Assembly (NCBI GenBank): GCA_031363945.1
Contig: JANLVJ010000038.1
Coordinates: forward strand, 1 to 7,622
DNA length: 7,622 nt
Direction of reading: 5' to 3'
From: JANLVJ01 sp031363945
GTDB lineage: Bacteria > Bacteroidota > Bacteroidia > Sphingobacteriales > Sphingobacteriaceae
Of this stretch, positions 1-6,552 are shown one piece after another. The notes below the pieces were generated by a model. The model was given only the letters and a program-made list of their open reading frames with translations, made no database searches and was not told where the DNA came from. A program made the translations under genes and the position numbers. The first letter of the stretch is position 1, and every line of letters begins with the position of its first letter.

Positions 1-702
1 TTAGTGCTTTAAAGCACCCTTATAGATTTTTTTGAATGATTCAAATTCAGGAATTGACACACTTTGAACATATGGATTCTCGGGGTGGTCAGCAATATAA
101 TGCTGATGATGTGCTTCAGCCCTATAAAAGGCAACTAGTGGAAGAACCTGGGTCGCAATTTTCTTTAATGAAGATTTTTGAAACTGGGCTATTCCACTCA
201 TTATTTCTTTTTTTTCAGACTGATCACCATAAAAAGCGACTGACCTGTACTGTGTTCCCTCATCAGGTAACTGCTCATCAACCTGGGTAGCATCATGAGA
301 TAGAAAGAAGGCATTAAGTAGTTGGGTAAAGGGTAGTTTTTTGGGATCATAATACACAAGTACTGCCTCAGCGTGACCCGTATTACCTGATGAGACATCC
401 TCATAACTGGGATTTGCAACCTTGCCTCCTGCATATCCATTGATAACTGAATCGACACCCTGCAGACTTTCAAAAATAATTTCTGAGTGCCAGAAACAAC
501 CTTCGGCAAAGGCTGCTATGGCCTTACCTGCCGGGGCTTTAAGACTCTGCTTGCTTACACCATTAAAATGACCTGCTTCGGTAGGTGGCTCAGTGGCCTG
601 CTCAGACCCGGCACCAGAACAGGAAGTAAAAATTACAATTACTATTGTTGACAATAGTAAGAGCAGGGGTATTTGTTTTATATTTTTGGTAATCAAAAGC
701 AT
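1..702 (-). CDS. msrA: Peptide-methionine (S)-S-oxide reductase MsrA, predicted lipoprotein
   Basis: This enzyme reduces methionine-S-sulfoxide in oxidised proteins back to methionine. The 233-residue product has a hydrophobic N-terminal segment (about residues 10-26) ending in FTSC, with Cys28 as the probable lipidated cysteine, so it should be anchored in the envelope. A linker rich in E, P, A and T precedes the catalytic domain, which starts near residue 60. The family motifs are all present in order: GCFW with catalytic Cys69 and Glu74, GYAGG at 89-93, the HAEAV stretch at 110-114, YDP at 118-120, GTQYRSVAF at 149-157 and AEAHHQHY at 195-202. There is no cysteine after Cys69, so the usual C-terminal resolving cysteines are absent. 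No MsrB domain is fused. The ATG at 702 is favoured because it gives a complete signal peptide. The gene is divergent from the TolC gene and its stop codon is at the window edge. Family assignment is secure; the envelope location is inferred from the lipobox. Confidence 0.95.
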   Translation of the reverse strand: MLLITKNIKQIPLLLLLSTIVIVIFTSCSGAGSEQATEPPTEAGHFNGVSKQSLKAPAGKAIAAFAEGCFWHSEIIFESLQGVDSVINGYAGGKVANPSYEDVSSGNTGHAEAVLVYYDPKKLPFTQLLNAFFLSHDATQVDEQLPDEGTQYRSVAFYGDQSEKKEIMSGIAQFQKSSLKKIATQVLPLVAFYRAEAHHQHYIADHPENPYVQSVSIPEFESFKKIYKGALKH

Positions 703-921
703 CTCGATATATGTAATTTATATATAGATAAACGTATACCTTTTAGAAAAAGTTTGTTCGGTAACGGATATTCGTTGTATCGTAAACGTACATGGATACA
801 GGAATTTTTGGTGAAAATATTTTGCAATACATTGAACAGTAGTAGGTTGATTTGGTGGCATTATTTTTATATTAATTCAGAAATAATTAATTTAAAATTC
901 AACGCCTCTCATTATATTGCC
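703..921. promoter_or_regulatory. Divergent intergenic region between msrA and the TolC gene
   Basis: These 219 bp should hold the start signals for both divergent genes. The part next to msrA (703-730) is an AT-rich alternating tract. A 10-base direct repeat, TAAACGTA followed by TA or CA, occurs at 729-738 and 783-792, 54 bp apart. I found only partial matches to the Bacteroidota promoter pattern (TTTG near -33, TAnnTTTG near -7). One example is TTTG at 821-824 with TTGATTTG at 847-854, which has one mismatch and a slightly long spacing. The open frame of the TolC gene reads back through this whole region, but the extra codons look like chance and add no signal peptide. The region is called regulatory by position only. 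Confidence 0.4.
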
Positions 922-2469
922 ATGACAAAAATTAGGGCCTTTACTCCCAAAACCTACCCTGTGAGCTACGTTAAAAATGTATTGGTGTTCGTTTCCTTAA
1001 CGATAATTATATTCCAGGCTCAGGCCCAGCAGACAGGTAACTCTCAAGAGAAAAAGAATGCCGGTAATGGGGCTCTTTTACCAGCTGATACTTCTCAGCA
1101 ACGGGCAAATACGAAACCCGTTATAACCACCCAGCATGCCTCAAATGCCCAGCAGGCTGCAAATGGGGTTCTACCTGTGGTCGCCCAGCAAAAATTTAGT
1201 CTTGAAGGGGCTATCGGATATGCAATAGCTAATAATCTGCAATTAAAACAAGCTGCTTTAACTACAGACCTTGATAAGGAACTTTTAATTCAAAGTAGGT
1301 TTAATCTGTTTCCTGATTTTAACAGCCAGGTTAGTCAGTCAAACAGCTTTGGCCGAACGATCAATCCGGTTACGAATACCTATACAAATAGTAGCTCTCA
1401 CTTTTTACAAGGCGCATTAAATGGTCAGCTGGTTTTATTCGGTGGATTACAAAAAATTAATCTTATCAGAGAAAACAGGTATTTGCTTCTTTCTGATCAA
1501 AGCCGACTTGAAAAAGCAAAGAATGATCTTATACTTAATGTGCTCACCTATTATATATCTATTTTAAGTTTTGAAGACCTGATTATATCTGGTCAGCAAA
1601 AATCAGAAGTTAGCAAACTACAGCTTGATAACGACCAGAAAAAATTGGACGTGGGCAATATTACTGAAGGTGATTTATTGCAGGATAAGGCCCAATATGC
1701 ACAAGATATCGTGAACATTACTACCTATCAGAATAACCTTGATATAGCACGCACAAATCTCTTGCAAGCGATGAATTTGAGTCTCGAGCAGCCGTTTGAG
1801 GTAATTAAACCAGATACACTCATTGTTGAGGGCCTGCATACCGATTATCAGGCGCTGGATGTGTACAACAAAGCAAAAAATGTGCTGCCCAATATCAAAT
1901 CAGAGGAATATGCAGCTAATGCGGCAAAAAAAGCACTGGAGGTTGCCCGGGGAGCTTATTATCCATCTCTTTCTTTAGGAAGTTCAATCAGTACGGTGTA
2001 TTCTCCTTCATATAAAAACTACCCTTTGCTGACAACACAGCCGTTTAATGATCAGATTAAAAATAACCTGAACAAGTATTATGGTCTTACTCTTAATATT
2101 CCGATTTTCAATGGGTGGCAAACACATTTACAGGTAAGACGGGCTAAAATTCAATATGAGCAACAGCTACTTGTGACAGAAATTGCCAGAACTACCTTAA
2201 ACAAAACAATTGTACAATCAGTTATCGACCTGCGTGCTTCTGATAAAAAATACCAGGCTGATCATAGTTCTACCGAAGCATTAAAAAAGTCTTTTTATTA
2301 TTCCCAGCAGCGTTACAATAATGGAATGTTGAACTCTCTTGATTTTAACCTTGCAAAAAGTAAATACACCATTGCTGAGGCCACCGAAATCCAGGATAAA
2401 TATGATTTTATATTTAAAGCAAAAGTTATTGATTTTTATCTTGGAAATAAAATCACGCTAACCCAGTAA
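922..2469 (+). CDS. TolC-family outer-membrane efflux channel protein
   Basis: This is predicted to be the outer-membrane channel of a tripartite exporter: a trimeric barrel with a long periplasmic helical tunnel. From the chosen ATG the product has 515 residues. Residues 1-35 form a signal peptide (hydrophobic core about 19-31) ending in AQA before Gln36. A low-complexity stretch rich in Q, A and N follows (about 36-90). The first outer-membrane efflux repeat begins at FSLEGAIGYAIANN (92-105) and the second near PNIKSEEYAANAAKKAL (323-339). TLNIPIFNGW (about 390-399) is the typical second strand region, followed by long helices to the C-terminus. The frame is open back to 673, overlapping msrA, but only the start at 922, or possibly a GTG at 961 that gives a shorter signal peptide, places a signal sequence at the N-terminus. 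The adaptor gene follows after 17 bp, so the two are probably one transcript. The substrate cannot be told. Confidence 0.9.
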   Translation: MTKIRAFTPKTYPVSYVKNVLVFVSLTIIIFQAQAQQTGNSQEKKNAGNGALLPADTSQQRANTKPVITTQHASNAQQAANGVLPVVAQQKFSLEGAIGYAIANNLQLKQAALTTDLDKELLIQSRFNLFPDFNSQVSQSNSFGRTINPVTNTYTNSSSHFLQGALNGQLVLFGGLQKINLIRENRYLLLSDQSRLEKAKNDLILNVLTYYISILSFEDLIISGQQKSEVSKLQLDNDQKKLDVGNITEGDLLQDKAQYAQDIVNITTYQNNLDIARTNLLQAMNLSLEQPFEVIKPDTLIVEGLHTDYQALDVYNKAKNVLPNIKSEEYAANAAKKALEVARGAYYPSLSLGSSISTVYSPSYKNYPLLTTQPFNDQIKNNLNKYYGLTLNIPIFNGWQTHLQVRRAKIQYEQQLLVTEIARTTLNKTIVQSVIDLRASDKKYQADHSSTEALKKSFYYSQQRYNNGMLNSLDFNLAKSKYTIAEATEIQDKYDFIFKAKVIDFYLGNKITLTQ

Positions 2470-2486
2470 GCAATCCAGCGAAAAAC

Positions 2487-3842
2487 ATGGCCACTAAAAA
2501 AAGTAAATTACCAAGAAATATCATCATCCTGTTTGTGGTGCTGATAGTTATCGCATTCGTTGGCAAGTCTGCGGGTTGGTGGGGTAAGGAAGATGGAGTA
2601 AAGGTTGCCATAGAAAAAGTTCACCGCATAGATATTATTGAAACTGTTTCAGCCAGCGGCAAGATTCAACCTGAGAAAGAAGTTAAGATCAGTCCTGATG
2701 TTTCAGGTGAAATCGTTCAGCTAAATATCAAAGAAGGAGACAGGGTTAAAGAAGGAGACCTGATGGTAAAAATCAGGCCTGATATTTATGAAGCCAGTTT
2801 GAACCGTGCAGTTTCTAATGTAAACCAGGCAAAAGCCATGTACTCAAATTCTAAACAGATGGTTGTTCAGGCACAAGCGAATTTTAAAAATACGGAAGCT
2901 GTTTTTAAACGCACCCAGCAGCTTTTTAAAGATAAGGTAGTCTCACTAAGTGAATTTGATAAAGCCAAGGCTGATTATGAATCAGCAAACGCAAATATTA
3001 CTGGCTTACAACAAAGCATAGATGCGGCCAAGTATAATGTTTCTTCTAACCAGGCTTCTGTAAAGGAATCTTCAGATAACTTGCGTAAGACAACAATTTT
3101 TTCTCCAGTGACAGGTATCGTTTCTAAACTCAATGTAGAACTCGGAGAAAGGGTTGTGGGTACATCACAAATGGCAGGAACAGAGATGATGCGTATTGCC
3201 AATATGGGCTCTATGGAAGCCCAGGTTGATGTAAACGAAAATGATATTAACAGGGTTCTGAAAGGAGATACTGCAACGATTTCTGTTGATGCTTTTTTAG
3301 GAAAAAAATTTAAGGGTGTTGTTTTTGAGGTAGGTTCTTCAGCAAATAACGCCTCTGGTAGTACTTCTGTGAGTTCATCCGTTGACCAGGTCACTAATTT
3401 TACGGTTAAAATCAGATTGCTTTATGCCTCATACCGTGACTTGTTAAAAAACAGAACTGATACTATAACTGCCCCATTTAAGCCTGGATTATCTACCACG
3501 GTAGATATTCAGACAAAAGAAGCAAGAGGTGTACTGGCTGTTCCAATTCAAGCTGTCACTACCAGGTCTGATTCTGTTTTGGGCAAGCAGAGCACTGTTA
3601 AAAATAAAAAGAGTAAAAGCAGTGATGGCCAGGCAGTAGTGTTTATTGTTCGAAATGGGATAGCGCATCTTGTTCCTGTAAAGACCGGAATTCAAAACGA
3701 TACGTATATTCAAATTATTGACGGCCTGAAAGAAGGTGATGAAGTTATAACTGCCCCATACCTGTCAATTTCAAAAGAGCTGAAAGAAGGTCAGAAAGTT
3801 AAAATTGTTGCAAAAGAAACGTTGTTTACCGTTCCCAAGTAG
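2487..3842 (+). CDS. HlyD/MacA-like periplasmic adaptor (membrane fusion protein)
   Basis: This adaptor would link an inner-membrane transporter to the TolC-family channel encoded just upstream. The 451-residue protein has one N-terminal membrane anchor (about residues 11-26) and no lipobox cysteine. The first half of the lipoyl-like barrel-sandwich domain is SGKIQPEKEVKISPDVSGEI through IKEGDRVKEGDLMVKI (57-96). A long helical hairpin follows (about 100-197), with heptad-like A, Q and N content. The second lipoyl half is TTIFSPVTGIVSKLNVELGE (202-221). A beta-barrel domain comes next (about 235-345), and then a membrane-proximal domain ending in IIDGLKEGDEVITAP and LKEGQKVKIV. A serine- and lysine-rich insert near residues 365-380 interrupts the C-terminal part. 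This architecture suits adaptors of MacB-type ABC exporters at least as well as RND pumps. No permease or ATPase gene follows; the next gene is gpsA, 92 bp on. The start is supported by the membrane anchor directly after it. Confidence 0.9.
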   Translation: MATKKSKLPRNIIILFVVLIVIAFVGKSAGWWGKEDGVKVAIEKVHRIDIIETVSASGKIQPEKEVKISPDVSGEIVQLNIKEGDRVKEGDLMVKIRPDIYEASLNRAVSNVNQAKAMYSNSKQMVVQAQANFKNTEAVFKRTQQLFKDKVVSLSEFDKAKADYESANANITGLQQSIDAAKYNVSSNQASVKESSDNLRKTTIFSPVTGIVSKLNVELGERVVGTSQMAGTEMMRIANMGSMEAQVDVNENDINRVLKGDTATISVDAFLGKKFKGVVFEVGSSANNASGSTSVSSSVDQVTNFTVKIRLLYASYRDLLKNRTDTITAPFKPGLSTTVDIQTKEARGVLAVPIQAVTTRSDSVLGKQSTVKNKKSKSSDGQAVVFIVRNGIAHLVPVKTGIQNDTYIQIIDGLKEGDEVITAPYLSISKELKEGQKVKIVAKETLFTVPK

Positions 3843-3934
3843 ATAAGAAATTCTTTTAACAAAACCAACCGACAGGTGTTTGTAAAAAAATTACAATATT
3901 TGCCTAGCCGATTCGGTTTTCCGGGTTCTTATTT

Positions 3935-4948
3935 ATGCATATTTTATCAACTCAACATCTGCCTGTAGCCGTAATTGGTGGGGGTAGCTGGGCTACAGCA
4001 ATTATCAAAATACTGAGTGACAATCACCTGAAAGAAGTATTTTGGTGGCACCGCGATCAGTCTGCAGTGGCCTTCATCAAAAAATATGGTCATAACCCAA
4101 AATATCTTTCCTCTGTTCCAATTTTACTGCCAGCAGCACATATAAGCTCAGATCTGGATTATGTAATTGCTGAAGCCGAGATAATCATACTTGCTGTGCC
4201 TGCAGCTTTTTTAAAAGGCGCGCTTGCTAACTGTACTCCAGCAACATTCAACGGTAAAAAAGTTGTCTCCGCTATTAAGGGCATGATTCCAGGTCAGAAT
4301 CAGTTAATTGCCGAATACATGCAAACAGAATTTCACTTACCTGGAGATGATTTCATTGTGTTAACGGGTCCTTGCCATGCAGAAGAAGTAGCACTGGAAA
4401 AGCTTTCGTACCTTACTGTAGCCGCAACTGATTTTGAAACCGGTGATGTTTTTGCAAAGCACCTGAATAACCGATATATAAAAACAGTTATTTCTGCTGA
4501 TGTTTATGGAACTGAATATAGTGCGGTTTTGAAAAATGTTATCGCTATCGCCAGCGGAATTTGCCATGGCCTGGGTTACGGCGATAACTTTCAAGCAGTA
4601 CTTGTTTCAAATGCCATACAGGAAATAAGGCGTTTTGTTGATAAGGCTTACCCGATGGAACGAGACATAAATGATTCAGCTTATTTGGGTGATTTACTGG
4701 TAACGGCATACTCACAGTTTTCGCGTAACCGTACTTTTGGTACGATGCTGGGCAAGGGATACTCGGTTCAATCGGCTCAGTTAGAAATGAATATGATTGC
4801 TGAAGGTTATTATGCCGCCCAGGCCGTGTTCGAACTGAATCAGGTATTTGGAGTTTATATGCCTATACTTGATGCTGTTTATAATATTATGTATAATCTG
4901 GCAGTGCCGGCCCATGAAATTGAACTGCTGACAACTCATTTAAGTTAG
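3935..4948 (+). CDS. gpsA: NAD(P)-dependent glycerol-3-phosphate dehydrogenase
   Basis: This cytoplasmic enzyme reduces dihydroxyacetone phosphate to sn-glycerol-3-phosphate, the backbone precursor of membrane phospholipids. The 337-residue length is normal for the family. The N-terminal Rossmann fold starts with VAVIGGGSWATAI (11-23), with the glycine-rich nucleotide loop at Gly15-Gly17. IILAVPA (84-90) and SAIKGM (112-117, with Lys115) are the next family signatures. TGPCHAEEVALEKLSYLTVA (144-163) matches the substrate-domain GP-x-x-A-x-E motif. EYSAVLKNVIAIASGI (194-209) holds the probable catalytic Lys200, and GDLLVTAYSQFSRNRTFG (252-269) carries the conserved S/RNR-x-FG signature. All key positions are intact, so the enzyme should be active. 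The start is the first ATG before the Rossmann fold. It lies 92 bp after the adaptor gene and 5 bp before the metalloregulator gene, which points to co-transcription with the latter. Confidence 0.95.
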   Translation: MHILSTQHLPVAVIGGGSWATAIIKILSDNHLKEVFWWHRDQSAVAFIKKYGHNPKYLSSVPILLPAAHISSDLDYVIAEAEIIILAVPAAFLKGALANCTPATFNGKKVVSAIKGMIPGQNQLIAEYMQTEFHLPGDDFIVLTGPCHAEEVALEKLSYLTVAATDFETGDVFAKHLNNRYIKTVISADVYGTEYSAVLKNVIAIASGICHGLGYGDNFQAVLVSNAIQEIRRFVDKAYPMERDINDSAYLGDLLVTAYSQFSRNRTFGTMLGKGYSVQSAQLEMNMIAEGYYAAQAVFELNQVFGVYMPILDAVYNIMYNLAVPAHEIELLTTHLS

Positions 4949-4953
4949 ATCTA

Positions 4954-5610
4954 ATGATTTTAAGCCTGACCGAAGAAAATTACATTAAGATTATTTATAC
5001 ACTTGTTGCTCAAAATGAAGAGAAGGGTGCCAGTACAAATGATATAGCTGAACTATCACAAACAAAACCTAGCTCTGTTACAGACATGCTAAAAAAGCTG
5101 TCTGAAAAGCAGCTAATATCGTATAGAAAATACAAGAGTGTCAGCTTGACAGTTGAGGGTAGCCTTCAGGCGCTCAGGATTATTAGAAAGCACCGTTTAT
5201 GGGAAGTATTCTTACATGAAACACTGCAATTTTCATGGGACAAGGTACATGAGGTAGCCGAGCAGCTAGAACATATTCAATCTGCTGAATTAATTGAAAA
5301 GCTTGATGCATTTTTAGGATTTCCAGGCTTTGACCCTCATGGTGATCCTATTCCGAATGCTAAGGGAGATTTCAGAGTGCAAAAGAAAATCTTTCTGGCA
5401 AAGGTCAAAGCAGGTAAAACCTGCAAGATTGTAGCGGTAAAAGACTCTTCATCTACCTTTCTCCAGTACTTACAAAAGCTGAATATTGGAATAGGAACCC
5501 GGATTAAAGTGTTAGAGAAAATGGATTTCGATGAATCTATCCTGATACAAACACCCGATCAACAAATAACTGTATCAAAAAAGTTTGCTGATAATCTGTA
5601 TGTGAATTAA
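4954..5610 (+). CDS. DtxR/MntR-family metal-dependent transcriptional regulator
   Basis: Proteins of this family bind Fe(II) or Mn(II) and then act on promoters of metal-uptake and related genes. The 218-residue product has the full three-part layout. It starts with a winged helix-turn-helix (about 1-70; TNDIAELSQTKPSSVTDML is the recognition region, at 28-46). A dimerisation and metal-binding domain follows (71-140; RKHRLWEVFL at 78-87 and HEVAEQLEHIQS at 99-110), and then an SH3/FeoA-like C-terminal domain (about 148-218). Candidate metal ligands are His80, Glu84, His99, Glu103, Glu106 and His107. Glu103 is in the place of the DtxR cysteine, as in MntR. However, the N-terminal ligands of Bacillus MntR (Asp8, Glu11) align with Asn9 and Lys12. 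The choice between Mn and Fe is therefore open. The ATG lies 5 bp after the gpsA stop with no clear Shine-Dalgarno sequence, suggesting translational coupling. No metal transporter gene is in the window. Confidence 0.93.
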   Translation: MILSLTEENYIKIIYTLVAQNEEKGASTNDIAELSQTKPSSVTDMLKKLSEKQLISYRKYKSVSLTVEGSLQALRIIRKHRLWEVFLHETLQFSWDKVHEVAEQLEHIQSAELIEKLDAFLGFPGFDPHGDPIPNAKGDFRVQKKIFLAKVKAGKTCKIVAVKDSSSTFLQYLQKLNIGIGTRIKVLEKMDFDESILIQTPDQQITVSKKFADNLYVN

Positions 5611-5671
5611 AATATTTACTATTTTGAAAAACCTAGTGTATGCTTATTCCTTATAACCTAAACCGCTGACC

Positions 5672-6340
5672 ATGAACAAATTTTTCAAAATCTTATTTAT
5701 TGCCTTTATCTGCGTTATCACTCAGGTTAATGCTCAAACGGCTACTCCAAAAGACGCACCTCTTGTCAAAGAGAAGAAAGTAAGAAAATCTAGGGCCGCT
5801 GTTAAAGCCGATGCTGCCGCATCAGCTTCAGGTTCCTATTCTTCAACAGCTGCAGCTTCAGCACCTGCTGCACCAGTATCAACTTCAGGCACACTTTCAA
5901 ACGGGGTAAAACTTAAAAAAGACGGTTCTGTTGATAAGCGTTTTAGAGCTAAGCAAGCCGCAGTCACAGGAGCAATGACTACGCCAGTTGCCTCTGGAGC
6001 AATGAAAGCACCTGAGCCAGTGAAATCTGCTAAATCAGCTTTGCAAAATGCGGCACCAGCCGCGAAAGTGGTCTCTTCAGCTTCTGTGAAAGCTCAGGCA
6101 GCCATGAAGAGCCCAGCATCAGTTACGAATACTCCTGAGGCCATGAAAGCTCAGGCTACTGCAGCCGGTGTTAATGCCAAAGGTGCAGCCGTGAAATCAA
6201 CTGTTGCTAAAACTGCAGATGCTATAGATGCAAGTTTGCACGGACCACATAATGAAGCCGTTATGACTGGTACCCGTGGAGGTAAATATTACATTAATAA
6301 AAATGGGCACCGTACATATCTGAAGGCCGATAAAAAATAA
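5672..6340 (+). CDS. Exported Ala/Lys/Ser-rich protein of unknown function with C-terminal RGG-YYIN motif
   Basis: I do not recognise a function. The 222-residue product begins with a clear signal peptide (residues 1-21, hydrophobic core 4-17, ending VNA before Gln22), so it is exported. Most of the rest is low-complexity A, K, S, P and T. Two ordered motifs stand out. The first is LKKDGSVDKRFRAKQ (81-95), like the KKDG-x-x-D-x-R-x-K motif seen in small Bacteroidota proteins. The second is GTRGGKYYINKNGHRTYL (200-217), which resembles the short basic domain named after chlorella virus PBCV (PBCV-specific basic adaptor). Between them, short near-repeats of the form VKAQAAMK and MKAQATAA occur at about 139-166. 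The mature chain is strongly basic, which would suit binding to DNA, acidic polysaccharide or the cell wall, but this is inference. The gene lies 61 bp after the regulator gene and ends about 100 bp before the terminator. The signal peptide right at the ATG supports the start. Confidence 0.85.
   Translation: MNKFFKILFIAFICVITQVNAQTATPKDAPLVKEKKVRKSRAAVKADAAASASGSYSSTAAASAPAAPVSTSGTLSNGVKLKKDGSVDKRFRAKQAAVTGAMTTPVASGAMKAPEPVKSAKSALQNAAPAAKVVSSASVKAQAAMKSPASVTNTPEAMKAQATAAGVNAKGAAVKSTVAKTADAIDASLHGPHNEAVMTGTRGGKYYINKNGHRTYLKADKK
6087..6156 (+). repeat. Direct repeat of 13 bp inside the exported-protein gene
   Basis: TGAAAGCTCAGGC occurs identically at 6087-6099 and 6144-6156, 57 bp apart, which is an exact multiple of three. 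Both copies encode the same K-A-Q-A core. Partial relatives, ATGAAAGCACCTGAG and GTGAAATCTGC, lie upstream near 6000-6030. The low-complexity region therefore looks as if it grew by in-frame duplication of a short unit followed by divergence. Confidence 0.55.
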
Positions 6341-6552
6341 TTACCGGTTCAACATTACTGTCTTCAGAACAAGTGTTTAAGGCTGAGAGGTTTTGGCCAC
6401 TGGATTTTATTTAGCAAAAAAAGGCTTCTCGTTAAATAACTGCCCCCAATAGTTGGACACTATTGGGGGCGTTTTTTATCGGGTGCTCTGAATACTTAAC
6501 CATGTAAACCGGTTATAAATCATAATAATGATCAGGTGCCTGCGTTGAACTT
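6341..6552. other. Intergenic region between the exported-protein gene and the ATPase pseudogene
   Basis: Apart from the terminator at 6442-6477, nothing coding is visible on either strand. The first 100 bases would be a 3' untranslated leader to the terminator. The 70 bases after the terminator are AT-rich with no clear element. This stretch is the boundary between the intact plus-strand block and the decayed minus-strand gene. Confidence 0.6.
6442..6477 (+). terminator. Strong rho-independent terminator
   Basis: A perfect 11-bp inverted repeat, GCCCCCAATAG at 6442-6452 and CTATTGGGGGC at 6460-6470, encloses the 7-base loop TTGGACA. It is followed by G and six T residues (6472-6477). The GC-rich base of the stem next to the T run is the classical plus-strand arrangement. 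It should end the transcript of the exported-protein gene and possibly of the gpsA and regulator genes before it. On the opposite strand the hairpin is followed by a mixed AT sequence without a clean T run, so it is not a good terminator for the minus-strand pseudogene. Confidence 0.88.

Noticed and set aside
4..17. Perfect 14-base palindrome GTGCTTTAAAGCAC at the end of msrA
   Set aside because: It encodes the last residues of the protein, forms at most a 5-bp stem with a four-base loop, and the sequence that would be the T run lies outside the window.
673..921. Longer N-terminus for the TolC-family protein from an upstream ATG at 673
   Set aside because: The extra 83 residues overlap msrA, have no domain character, and would bury the signal peptide that begins after 922.
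2975..3394. Minus-strand open frame of 139 codons inside the adaptor gene
   Set aside because: It is antisense to a well-supported gene and its translation shows no domain or signal peptide.
3879..3902. Possible Bacteroidota promoter before gpsA (TTTG at 3879 and AATATTTG at 3895)
   Set aside because: The -7 element has one mismatch and the gap of 12 bases is well short of the usual spacing, so I could not support it.
5623..5652. Possible promoter before the exported-protein gene (TTTG at 5623, TATTCCTT at 5645)
   Set aside because: Spacing is fair, but the -7 box lacks most of the TTTG half.
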